This document shows, one piece after another, positions 15,357 to 23,147 of a stretch of DNA of 64,000 bases; the first letter of the stretch is position 1, and every line of letters begins with the position of its first letter. The translations under genes and the position numbers were made by a program. The notes beneath the pieces were generated by a model. It had not been told where the DNA came from. It searched no databases and saw nothing but the letters and a program-made list of their open reading frames with translations. Source of the stretch: Streptomyces sp. F001 (GTDB taxonomy: Bacteria; Actinomycetota; Actinomycetes; Streptomycetales; Streptomycetaceae); contig NZ_QZWF01000003.1 of assembly GCF_004187715.1 (NCBI RefSeq), positions 372,001-436,000 of the forward strand, given 5' to 3'.

Positions 15357-16897
15357 AGCCGTTCAAGGCATGTAGCTGCCGAGACCCGAAGACGAAGCGG
15401 CTCCTGGGCAAGAAGTGCCCGGAGCTGTCGAAGAAGGGTCACGGCGGCTGGTACGCGCGGTACGAGGCGCCGAAGTCAGCGGACGGGAAGCGCCGGCAAC
15501 CGCGCGTCGGCCCGTTCGAGACAGAGCGCGAGTGCAAGGCCGAGCTGGCGAAGGTGCTCGGCACGGCCACCAACCCGAAGGCGCACGAGGAGCGGAACAC
15601 CACGCTCGGGGCGTACCTCGAGCGCCGCTACGCCTGGCGGAAGGCGGAGGCCGAGACCGGTGAGGGTCTGGCGAAGGGGACGCTGGAGGCCGAGCGCGAG
15701 GCGATCGACCTGTACCTGAAGCCCGGCCTCGGGCACATCAAGGTCGTCGATCTCACCGACGAGCACGCCCGCGAGCTGTACGCGGCCATGCGGAAGATCA
15801 ACAAGCCGGAGGAGAAGGACGACCGGTCCGAGACCTTGCGGCGGCTCGTCGAGGCGCGGGCGACGCGGGATGGCCGGCGGATCCACTCCCGCCCGATCTC
15901 CGAGTCCCGCATCAAGCGCGTGCATGCGGTGTTCCACGGCGCCCTGACGGACGCCGTGAAGATCTCGAAGATCCGGACGGACAACCCCGTCTCGGGCCTC
16001 TGGCGGTCGAAGGGTGGCAAGCGCAGCAAGGGCCGCGCGAAGCCGCTGCTGTGGACGGCCGAGCGTGTCGAGCAGTGGCAGCGCACGGGCGTCGTCCCGG
16101 CGAAGGTCATGGTGTGGACGGCGACGCAGACCGGCAACTTCCTCGACTTCGCCGAGGCGAGCGAGGAGCGGTTGTACCCGGCCTTCCACCTGACCGCGTA
16201 CTACGGGCCGCGTCGGAGCGAGCTGGTCGGCGCCGAGGACCAGCACCTGAGCCTCGAACGCGGTTGGCTGCACATCCTCCAGGCGCAGGCTGACGACGAG
16301 CTCGATGACACCAAGACCGAGGCCGGTTGGCGACAGGTCCCCCTCGACGAGGAGACCGTCCGGGTCCACAAGGCGTGGCGGAAGCGGAAGCTCGAAGAGC
16401 GGTTGCAGTGGGGCGAGGCGTACCAGGACTCGGGGCGGGTGTACGTCTACGAGGACGGGGCGGAGCTCAAGCCGGAGTATCTGTCGAGCCGTCACCGGAT
16501 TCTGATCGAGCGGCACGCCAACATCCGGGAGAAGGCCGGCGAGGGCTGGTCGGTCGAGCGGATCGCGCGGAAGTTCCGGACGACACAGGCCGCGGTGCGC
16601 GTGGCGCTGCTGATGCCGCTGCCGCCCATCCGCTTCCACGACCTCCGACACGGCGCGGCGACGATGCTCCTGGCGGCCGGGGTCGACGACAAGTTCGTGA
16701 GCGAGGTCCTGGGGCACGCCTCCGTGGCGTTCACCAAGGACGTGTACGCGGTCGTCGCCGAGGAGATGGCGGCGGATGCCACGCGTCGGATCGCGGCGTT
16801 CATCCCGCGTGCGAACCGGGCCTCGGGACAGGCCGCAGAAGTGCCCGCTGCACCGCTCTCAGCCGTTGGTGCCATCACCGTGCCATCAGGGGGTTGA
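15353..16897 (+). CDS. int: Tyrosine-recombinase integrase
   Basis: 514 aa; ATG 15353 overlaps the repressor stop. The N-terminal arm-binding region has a Cys pair (KACSCRDPKTKRLLGKKC) and GGWYARYEAP. A SAM-like core-binding domain covers about 80-200 and the catalytic domain about 220-480. Catalytic residues: Arg in YYGPRRSELVG (about 283-290), HDLRHGAATM (about 427-436), LGHAS and Tyr in FTKDVYAVV (about 464). The gene ends 63 bp from the 3' end of tRNA-Ser(GCT), which is the expected attachment site. This catalyses site-specific integration and excision of the element to its left. Confidence 0.95.
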   Translation: MKPFKACSCRDPKTKRLLGKKCPELSKKGHGGWYARYEAPKSADGKRRQPRVGPFETERECKAELAKVLGTATNPKAHEERNTTLGAYLERRYAWRKAEAETGEGLAKGTLEAEREAIDLYLKPGLGHIKVVDLTDEHARELYAAMRKINKPEEKDDRSETLRRLVEARATRDGRRIHSRPISESRIKRVHAVFHGALTDAVKISKIRTDNPVSGLWRSKGGKRSKGRAKPLLWTAERVEQWQRTGVVPAKVMVWTATQTGNFLDFAEASEERLYPAFHLTAYYGPRRSELVGAEDQHLSLERGWLHILQAQADDELDDTKTEAGWRQVPLDEETVRVHKAWRKRKLEERLQWGEAYQDSGRVYVYEDGAELKPEYLSSRHRILIERHANIREKAGEGWSVERIARKFRTTQAAVRVALLMPLPPIRFHDLRHGAATMLLAAGVDDKFVSEVLGHASVAFTKDVYAVVAEEMAADATRRIAAFIPRANRASGQAAEVPAAPLSAVGAITVPSGG

Positions 16898-16960
16898 AAA
16901 TGGCCCTGAACGCGACTCAGGGAGTCCAGCCGAAATCAGCCGAACTCCCTGGTCAGTGGG

Positions 16961-17051
16961 CGGAGGCGGAGGGATTTGAACCCTCGATGGGCTTTAAGAC
17001 CCAAACCGCATTAGCAGTGCGGCGCCATAGACCGGACTAGGCGACGCCTCC
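16961..17051 (-). tRNA. tRNA-Ser(GCT)
   Basis: 91 nt. The acceptor pairs GGAGGCG (5' end at 17051) with CGCCTCC, with discriminator G and no encoded CCA. Anticodon arm CCGCA-CTGCTAA-TGCGG gives GCT. A long variable arm (GGGTCTTAAAGCCC) marks a class II tRNA, and the T arm contains GGTTCAAATCC. The integrase-bearing element abuts its 3' end. Confidence 0.95.
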
Positions 17052-17231
17052 AGCACAACCGCCCGCGCGAGCGCGAGTGGTTCGTGCAGATGATGACACA
17101 GTCGAGCGTGCTGTCACCAATCGCCCCCCACGGTACTAGGCAGGCGGGTCGCAGAGCAAAGGGCTTAGCCGCGCGTCCGGCGGGCAACGGCGGGTGCGCA
17201 ACATCCGGGGGCGTACCGCGTTAGTCAGGTC

Positions 17232-17765
17232 ATGTTGCAGGTCACCCCCCTCACTCCCGCCCGCCCGGGGCTCCGGCGGCTCGCCATCGCCGCCGTGCCT
17301 CCCGCCGCGCTCACCGCCCTCGCCGCGGCGCCGGCAGCCGCCGGCGCCCCGCCCGGCACACCGGCCGCTCCTTCCCCTGCAGCACCTCCGCCCGTCCCTG
17401 ACCGCGGCCGGGACGGTGATCACCTCACCGTCACCGTCCGGGATTCCGGCGGGCGCGCGGACGGGACGTACGAGCTGCGGTGTCATCCGGAGGGCGGCGG
17501 TCATCCGGATGTGAGCGGGGCGTGTCGGGTCCTCGACCGGGAGACGCGGTGGGGCGTGGGCGCCTTCGCGCCCGTGCCGTCGGGCAGCGTGTGCACCATG
17601 CAGTACGGCGGGCCCGCCACCGCGCACGTCACCGGAACGTGGGCCGGACGCCCCGTCGACGCCACGTTCGACCGCCGCAACGGGTGCGAGATCGCCCGCT
17701 GGAACCGGCTCGTGCCGCTGCTGCCGGAGATGCCGTCGGAGGCGGGGCCCAGCGGCACTGCGTAG
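17232..17765 (+). CDS. Secreted subtilisin-inhibitor-like (SSI family) protein
   Basis: 177 aa with a signal peptide (RRLAIAAVPPAALTALAAAPAAAGA) and a Pro/Ala linker. The SSI-fold domain (about 65-165) shows the family pattern: YELRCHPEGGGHPD, GACRVL, then the reactive-site loop CTMQYGGPATAHVTGTWAG and a C-terminal NGCEIARW. By analogy with SSI (CPMVYDPV), Met is P1 and Gln P1'. Such inhibitors block subtilisin-like or trypsin-like proteases outside the cell, often own or competitor enzymes. Four cysteines fit the two conserved disulphides. No strong ribosome site was found at ATG 17232, so the start is moderately certain. Confidence 0.8.
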   Translation: MLQVTPLTPARPGLRRLAIAAVPPAALTALAAAPAAAGAPPGTPAAPSPAAPPPVPDRGRDGDHLTVTVRDSGGRADGTYELRCHPEGGGHPDVSGACRVLDRETRWGVGAFAPVPSGSVCTMQYGGPATAHVTGTWAGRPVDATFDRRNGCEIARWNRLVPLLPEMPSEAGPSGTA

Positions 17766-18049
17766 CGGCTGGTTCCGGCAGCAGGGCCGGTCGGCGGAAG
17801 CAGGGGAAACCGGCGGAAACGACAGTGCTGTAAAGGTCTCGCGGAGGGCACGTGCCGTGGGCGTGCACGGGCGGGGGATCCGCACTGGTTCGTCGTCCGT
17901 CGGACGTCGCCTCGTCGTGCGAGCTCTCTCTCATCCGGCGTCGCGAGCGCAACCCCAGCCCTTAGACTCCCTCGCGTGACACGTCGCGGGCAGGTTGGCA
18001 AGATGGCCCGAGCGGTCGGCAAGGTGCGGTAACAGGGAGGAAGCGTCTC
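17766..18049. other. Intergenic, SSI-like gene to PAS sensor
   Basis: 284 bp. It holds a ribosome site GGGAGGA (18034-18040) for the next gene and no coding frame that I trust. No clear terminator for the SSI-like gene was seen. Confidence 0.4.
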
Positions 18050-21000
18050 GTGAGCAGCAGGCCATCCCGAGGCGCTGCTCGCCTCGCAGCCATACTCGAC
18101 GCGCTGCCCGACGCGTTGGTACTGGTCAACGCCAACGGGACCGTCGTCAACGCGAACACCATCGCGCTCGAGGCCTTCGAGGCGCCGGGCACCGCGCTCG
18201 TCGGGCGCGGGCTGCTCGATCTGCTGCCGCAGTTCGACTCGAAGCTCATCCCGGGTTCGATGCGGCGGCCCGATCACATCGATCCCCGCGGGCGTACCAA
18301 GCCGACCCGGATGATCGCCCGGCGGACGGACGGGAGCGAGTTCCCCGTCGAGGTCACCAGCGCGAATCTGGAAAACGGCCAGCAGGCCTACGACAGTTAC
18401 GGCTACAGCAGCGACGAGCTGCTCATGCTCGTCGTGCGGGATCTTTCCGGGACCGTCGACACGGAGGCGGAGCTCGCCCGCTCGCAGCGGCAGACGGAGA
18501 TGATCCTGCGGGCCGCCTCCGAGGGCGTCGTGGGGACCGACACCGACGGGCGGATCGTGCTCGTCAACCCGGCTGCCGCGCAGATACTGGGCTACCGCGC
18601 CGGCGAGCTCGGCGGCAAGGAACTGCACCCGCTCTTCCTGCACTCGCGGGCCGACGGCTCGCCCTTCCCGTACGAGGAGTCCCCGCTCGCCGACACCCTG
18701 CGTTCCGGGCGCAAGCACCGGGTGCGCGGGCAGGCGCTGTGGTCCAAGAACGGCGACAAGGTGGCCGTCGACCTGACCACCGCACCCGTTCGCGACGGCG
18801 ACCAGCTGGTCGGCGCCGTGATGACGTTCACCGACCGGCGGCCGTACGACACGCTCGCCGAGGAGAAGGCGGCCGCGGAGAAGCAGCACGCGGAAGAGCT
18901 CGAGCGGGTCTCCGAGGAGCATGCCTCCGACCTCACCGCCCTGCGCCAGCAGCACGTCACCGAGCTCGAGGAGCTGCGCGAACGGCACGAGGAGGAGCTG
19001 GCGGCCGGTGAGGACCGGTACGCCGCGCTCGCCGAGCGGGAGAAGGACCGGTACGAGGCGCTGGCCGGGCGGCACGATCAGTTGCTGACGCTGCTCGGGG
19101 GATCGCTGCGCGGGCCGCTCGACGAGCTGCGCCGCGAGCTGGCGGCGCTGGCCGCGGACGACGCCGGGCAGCTGTGGCCCGAGGCCAACCAGGTGCTGCA
19201 TCACCTCTCGGCCGGGTACTCGCGGATCACCCAGCTCATCGACAACGTCCTCGGCTATCAGCGGCTGGACGCCGGGACCGAGGACATCACCCGTACGAAG
19301 GTCATGCTCGACAGCGTCGTGGCCGCCGGTGTCGACGGGGCCGTCGAGCTCATCGGGCCGGGGCGGATGCAGTTCGCCGTGCACGCGCCGCCCATCGAGG
19401 CCGAGGTCGACCCGAAGCTTCTCGCCACCGCCCTCGCGCACCTCGTCGCCGATGTCGCCGGGGTCGACGCGACCGGCAACTCGCCCGTCTCGGCGGGCGG
19501 TTACATGGACAACACCGTCGTGGTGGCGGCGGCGCAGCGCGGTGAGGTCGTACGGATCGAGGTGCGCGGCCCGTACGCCGGGGGAGACCCGGTGCACGAG
19601 CCGATCGTGCGCGGGATCGTGCGGGCGCACGGTGGTGTGCTGCAGACGCACGAGGTGCCGGGGATGAGCGGCAGTGCGTACGTCCTGGAGGTTCCGCTCG
19701 GGGGTGGGGCGGGGGCCGTGTCCGCGCCGGCCGCGCCCGAGGCCGCCGGCGAGGAGGCCGGTTCCGGTTCGTCCGAGCAGACCTCGGGCGGGGGGCGGCG
19801 GCGGGCCCGGCGGGCCTCCGTGGACGCCTTCCTGGAGAGCGACGTACCGGGAGCCGGGCCCGAGACGGAGGCGGCCGCGCCCACCGGGCGGCGGCGCAGG
19901 CGTGCTGCCGCACCCCAGGCCCTGGAAGCGCCGGTCGAGGCGAGCGAGGTCGCCGGCGGTACGGGGCGCAGGCGCGGGCGGCCGGCCGAGGACGCCGGCG
20001 TGGTGGACGGTGCACCGGAGGCCGGGGCAGGCGGTGTTGCCGAGGGTGCCGTCGTCATGGCTGCCGAGCACGCCGCGGGCGCCGCGGCCGTGGGCACGGG
20101 GCTGGGCGGGACCGTTCCGCCGCAGGGCGTGCCCGCGCCCGGTGGCGGACGGCGGGCCCGGCGCGCGGCGGGGGAACAGCACGCCCTGCCGCCGGCGCTG
20201 CCCGCGGCAGCGGCATCACCGGCCCCGGCCGGCTCAGGTGTCGAGGACCAGCAGCCGACCGGGCAGCGTCGGCGCGCTCTCGCCGCCGCCCAGGAACGTG
20301 CCGCCGCGCAGGAAGCAGAGCCGCGTACGGTCTTCGCGCTGCCGCCGGCGGAGGCGGACCGGTCGTCCGGCGAGCAGCAGCCGGCTGCGGTCGCCCAGGT
20401 GCCGGGTCAGCCGCAGGCGCAGGCGCAGGCGCAGACGCAGGCCGTGCAGGTTCCGGGGCAGGGCACCCCGGGTGGTGCCGGGTACGCCGACGACCACGGT
20501 CGGCACGACGCCGTGCCGCACGACCAGTCCGAGGACCACACGCCGCCCCAGCCGCACCCCGCGAGCGCACCGACGGGCCGACGGCGACGGGCCGTTGCCC
20601 AGCCGGCGGAGGCGGCGACCGTGACGTCCCCGCAGGCCATTCCGGCCCAGATGACCCCAGGTCAGGGGAGTCCGGGCCAGGTGACTCCGGCACAGGCGCC
20701 CCAGGCTGCAGCTGCAGCCCAGGGTGCTCAAGCAACCCAGACCGCACCCGCCGGCCTGCGCCAAGCCGTGCCTGCACAGCACGCGCCCGCTCAGGCCCCG
20801 GTCCCACCCGTTGCCGCGCCGGACGCCCAGCCCGTCGCGCAGCCTCTCCCGGGCCAGGCCGCTCCTGCGCAGAACGGCACGGCACAGGGCCGGCCCCTCC
20901 CGCCGAGGCGACCCCCGGGCACGACACCCCGGCCCCGCAGCAGTGGCCCGGCACGGCCGACTCCGACGACACCGCCGCACGGGCGCCCCGGTACCTCCGC

Positions 21001-21535
21001 AGGGCGCGAGCGCCGCCGTACCGCCGAAACACCGCCGGAAACCCCGTCCCCCGGCCCCGCCCCCGCTCCGCAGCCGACCCCTCAGCCTCAGGCCGCAGCC
21101 CGCCCCAGACCCGCCCAACGGCGCAGCCCAACCCGCGCCGCAGACCCCGCCTCCGGCACCCCTCCCCCCAGAGGCGGCTCCCGCACAGCAGGCGCGGGTC
21201 GCGCAGCCGCTGCCCGCCGAGGCCGCCGCCGCGCCCGCGGATCCGAACTCCACGCAGGGCCGGGCGATCAGTGTGCGGACGTTGGGGCAGGGTGTGCCGT
21301 TCACGCGGCAGGCGGCGCAGGTGCAGCAGCCGTCGGGCGGCGCCACGCCTCCCCCGCAGCAGTCCACCAGCGGAGGACGACGCCGCAAGCTCGGTACGCC
21401 GCCGGACCCGGCCGGCGCGCGCCCGGAGCAGTCCGCCCGTCCGCATCCGCCGGCCGAGCAGCCCCCCGTACAGCAGCAGCCGTCCCTTGCGGGGCAGTCC
21501 CGGCTCGCCGCGCAGGCGGGGGCTCAGGCCAGTGA
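18050..21535 (+). CDS. Large PAS-domain sensor protein, N-terminal ORF (frame broken)
   Basis: GTG 18050 with GGGAGGA 9 nt upstream. PAS domain 1 (about 10-130) and PAS 2 (about 155-270: GVVGTDTDGRIVLVNPAAAQILGY). A long coiled coil follows (EKQHAEELERVSEEH, about 275-340), then a histidine-kinase-like dimer region without an obvious H box and a degenerate ATPase region ending GSAYVLEVPLGGG (about 545). A very long Ala/Pro/Gln/Arg-rich linker with repeated GRRRR patches comes next. After about 20.9 kb this frame turns into Arg/Pro-rich nonsense, while the C-terminal receiver-like part continues in another frame. The natural protein is probably about 1,445 aa. Confidence 0.8.
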   Translation: MSSRPSRGAARLAAILDALPDALVLVNANGTVVNANTIALEAFEAPGTALVGRGLLDLLPQFDSKLIPGSMRRPDHIDPRGRTKPTRMIARRTDGSEFPVEVTSANLENGQQAYDSYGYSSDELLMLVVRDLSGTVDTEAELARSQRQTEMILRAASEGVVGTDTDGRIVLVNPAAAQILGYRAGELGGKELHPLFLHSRADGSPFPYEESPLADTLRSGRKHRVRGQALWSKNGDKVAVDLTTAPVRDGDQLVGAVMTFTDRRPYDTLAEEKAAAEKQHAEELERVSEEHASDLTALRQQHVTELEELRERHEEELAAGEDRYAALAEREKDRYEALAGRHDQLLTLLGGSLRGPLDELRRELAALAADDAGQLWPEANQVLHHLSAGYSRITQLIDNVLGYQRLDAGTEDITRTKVMLDSVVAAGVDGAVELIGPGRMQFAVHAPPIEAEVDPKLLATALAHLVADVAGVDATGNSPVSAGGYMDNTVVVAAAQRGEVVRIEVRGPYAGGDPVHEPIVRGIVRAHGGVLQTHEVPGMSGSAYVLEVPLGGGAGAVSAPAAPEAAGEEAGSGSSEQTSGGGRRRARRASVDAFLESDVPGAGPETEAAAPTGRRRRRAAAPQALEAPVEASEVAGGTGRRRGRPAEDAGVVDGAPEAGAGGVAEGAVVMAAEHAAGAAAVGTGLGGTVPPQGVPAPGGGRRARRAAGEQHALPPALPAAAASPAPAGSGVEDQQPTGQRRRALAAAQERAAAQEAEPRTVFALPPAEADRSSGEQQPAAVAQVPGQPQAQAQAQTQAVQVPGQGTPGGAGYADDHGRHDAVPHDQSEDHTPPQPHPASAPTGRRRRAVAQPAEAATVTSPQAIPAQMTPGQGSPGQVTPAQAPQAAAAAQGAQATQTAPAGLRQAVPAQHAPAQAPVPPVAAPDAQPVAQPLPGQAAPAQNGTAQGRPLPPRRPPGTTPRPRSSGPARPTPTTPPHGRPGTSAGRERRRTAETPPETPSPGPAPAPQPTPQPQAAARPRPAQRRSPTRAADPASGTPPPRGGSRTAGAGRAAAARRGRRRARGSELHAGPGDQCADVGAGCAVHAAGGAGAAAVGRRHASPAAVHQRRTTPQARYAAGPGRRAPGAVRPSASAGRAAPRTAAAVPCGAVPARRAGGGSGQ

Positions 21536-22388
21536 GGAGGCCGGACGCTCGTACGCGATAGGCGCACCGGACGAGAACGCCGCCGAGGGACCGGAACCGC
21601 TGGACGGTCCGGGCGGAGCCGTCGAGGTCGCCGACACCCCGCGGCTGCAGCCGATGGACGACGAACTGCCGCCCGAGCCGCTGGACAACCCGCGCCGACT
21701 GCTGGTCTGGCCCGCGCCGGACATGTCGACCCAGCAGGCGCTCAGCGACCGCGGCTACCGGCCGGTGATCGTGCACTCGCGCGAGGAGGTGGACGCGCAG
21801 ATCGCCGCGTTCCCGGCGGCGCTGTTCGTCGACCCGCTGACCGGGCCGATCACCCGGACCGCACTGCAGTCGCTGCGGCAGGCCGCCGTGGCCGCCGAGG
21901 TGCCGGTCATGGTCACGGCCGGGCTCGGGCAGGCGACGCGCGAGGCGGCGTACGGCGCCGATCCCGCCGTCCTGCTGAAGGCGCTCGCGCCGCGCGACAG
22001 CGAGCAGCACCCGCCGCGCGTGCTGCTCATCGAGGAGCACGCGGAGATCGCGCTGGCGCTGACGGCGACGCTGGAGCGGCGCGGGATGCAGGTGGCGCGG
22101 GCGGCGAGCGACACGGACGCGGTGACGCTGGCGGGGCAGTTCCGGCCGAACCTGGTTGTGATGGACCTGCTCCAGGTGCACCGGCACCAGGCCGGGATCG
22201 TCGACTGGCTGCGCGCGAACGGGCAGCTCAACCGCACCCCGCTGGTCGTCTACACGGCCGCCGTCGACCAGGCCGACCTGCCGCGGCTCGCGTCGGGCGA
22301 GACGGTGCTGTTCCTCGCGGAGCGGTCCACCAGCTCCGAGGTGCAGAGCCGGATCGTGGACCTGCTGGCACGGATCGGCACGAACTGA
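20724..22388 (+). CDS. C-terminal part of PAS sensor: receiver-like domains (shifted frame)
   Basis: From about 21.13 kb this frame is coding: Gln/Pro-rich linker, then RLLVWPAPDMSTQQALSDRGY and a first degraded receiver-like domain. A second follows (PPRVLLIEEHAEIALALTATLERRGMQVARA, RPNLVVMDLLQVHRHQ, TPLVVYTAAV). The acceptor position is VVMDLL and the Asp/Glu pair is IEEH, so phosphorylation may be altered. I see no ribosome site at the frame switch, so this is not a separate gene. Frame signals suggest two or three single-base breaks between 20.88 and 21.15 kb, in C-runs. A sequencing error or a real lesion are both possible. Confidence 0.6.
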   Translation: MLKQPRPHPPACAKPCLHSTRPLRPRSHPLPRRTPSPSRSLSRARPLLRRTARHRAGPSRRGDPRARHPGPAAVARHGRLRRHRRTGAPVPPQGASAAVPPKHRRKPRPPAPPPLRSRPLSLRPQPAPDPPNGAAQPAPQTPPPAPLPPEAAPAQQARVAQPLPAEAAAAPADPNSTQGRAISVRTLGQGVPFTRQAAQVQQPSGGATPPPQQSTSGGRRRKLGTPPDPAGARPEQSARPHPPAEQPPVQQQPSLAGQSRLAAQAGAQASEEAGRSYAIGAPDENAAEGPEPLDGPGGAVEVADTPRLQPMDDELPPEPLDNPRRLLVWPAPDMSTQQALSDRGYRPVIVHSREEVDAQIAAFPAALFVDPLTGPITRTALQSLRQAAVAAEVPVMVTAGLGQATREAAYGADPAVLLKALAPRDSEQHPPRVLLIEEHAEIALALTATLERRGMQVARAASDTDAVTLAGQFRPNLVVMDLLQVHRHQAGIVDWLRANGQLNRTPLVVYTAAVDQADLPRLASGETVLFLAERSTSSEVQSRIVDLLARIGTN

Positions 22389-22422
22389 GGCTTGTGGCTC
22401 GCCAGAAGCGGGGTCGGTGGCT

Positions 22423-23001
22423 TCACCGTGCCGTCAGCCGGCGCGCCGCCTCCTTGATCGAGGTGCGCAGGCGGTCGCGGTCGGTGTCGTCGGCGCCGAC
22501 GACGATGCGCTTGATCTGGGGGACGACGACGGCCCAGTTGGCGAGGGCGGTCAGCAGGAAGAGCAGGTCGGGGGCCGGGATGGCGTCGGTGATGACGCCG
22601 CGGTCCTGGCCGTCCCGGACCAGGGCGACCTTGCGGATGTAGTGGTCCTGGCGCTCGGCCTCGTCGGGGAGTTCGGCCGTGCCGTACTCCAGGCCCTCCC
22701 AGAAGAGCAGGCGCAGCAGCTCGGGGTGGGCGGCGTGGTAGTCCATCAGGCGGTCGATCCAGCCCTCGATGTCGTCCGGGTCGATGGGGACGGAGATGGC
22801 GAGGTCGAGCATCTTCTTCTCGAGGACGTATGCGAACAGCTCCGCCTTGTTGCCGTAGTAGGCATAGATCAGCTGCTTGTTCGCCCTGGCCTCGCTCGCG
22901 ATGCGGTCGATGCGGGCACCGGCGATCCCGTGGCGGGCGAACTCGGCGACGGCCGCCTCGAAGATGCGGGCCTTGGTGGCCTCGGGGTCCCTGACTGCCA
23001 T
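22423..23001 (-). CDS. TetR-family repressor
   Basis: 192 aa from ATG 23001 (MAVRDPEATKARIFEAA). The HTH (about 12-55) reads EFARHGIAGARIDRIASEARANKQLIYAYYGNKAELF, given in full only as segments of the classic TetR fold. The C-terminal ligand domain is helical with aromatic residues (WIDRLMDYHAAHPELLRLLFWEGLEYG). It is divergent from an MFS transporter gene, and the 146-bp spacer has two near-identical 16-bp palindromes. It therefore probably represses both itself and the pump, released by the pump's substrate. Confidence 0.9.
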   Translation of the reverse strand: MAVRDPEATKARIFEAAVAEFARHGIAGARIDRIASEARANKQLIYAYYGNKAELFAYVLEKKMLDLAISVPIDPDDIEGWIDRLMDYHAAHPELLRLLFWEGLEYGTAELPDEAERQDHYIRKVALVRDGQDRGVITDAIPAPDLLFLLTALANWAVVVPQIKRIVVGADDTDRDRLRTSIKEAARRLTAR

Positions 23002-23025
23002 GGGCACAGGGTAGCGGGCAGAAAT

Positions 23026-23041
23026 AACCAACTGTTTGGTT
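23026..23041. promoter_or_regulatory. TetR operator 1, AACCAACTGTTTGGTT
   Basis: Perfect inverted repeat AACCAA-CTGT-TTGGTT, 25 bp upstream of the TetR start. Confidence 0.7.
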
Positions 23042-23084
23042 GAGAGGGAATCGATGCGCCTCACAGGCCGTTGACCCGGAAGTC

Positions 23085-23100
23085 AACCAACCAGTTAGTT
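23085..23100. promoter_or_regulatory. TetR operator 2, AACCAACCAGTTAGTT
   Basis: Second 16-bp site with the same AACCAA half, imperfect in the right arm (AGTTAGTT), 59 bp from the first and 47 bp before the MFS start. Confidence 0.65.
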
Positions 23101-23147
23101 GCTAGAGCGGGCTCGAACGAGTCCGACTCGAAGGAGTCCTTCCGCTC

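Larger units (their letters stand above)
7916..16961. mobile_element. Integrative element (phage/plasmid-like) at tRNA-Ser(GCT), left end undefined
   Basis: Genes 7916-16897 form a typical mobile set: integrase, XRE repressor, two HTH/Xis proteins, antirepressor, Rep-like protein, Cys-rich and HExxH accessory proteins and an RHH regulator. No transfer (FtsK/TraB) or virion genes are seen, so it may be a satellite or a decayed AICE. The right boundary is the 3' end of tRNA-Ser(GCT). A second copy of GGAGGCGGAGGGATTTGAAC was not found to the left, so the true left end may lie outside the window; the coordinate given is only the last gene that clearly belongs. Confidence 0.6.

Noticed and set aside
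15476..16717. 413-codon antisense frame in integrase
   Set aside because: Integrase catalytic residues are on the plus strand; antisense lacks any.
1..16960. Second copy of the tRNA-Ser(GCT) 3' end (left attachment site)
   Set aside because: I read the segment for GGAGGCGGAGGGATTTGAAC and found none; it may lie outside the window, or be too short for my eye.
17501..20182. 893-codon open frame on the minus strand
   Set aside because: Antisense to the PAS sensor. Long open antisense frames are expected at this GC; sequence is Arg/Gly/Val-rich with no domain, ribosome site or sensible start.
20055..22187. 710-codon minus-strand frame
   Set aside because: Shadow of the same sensor; low-complexity, no motif.
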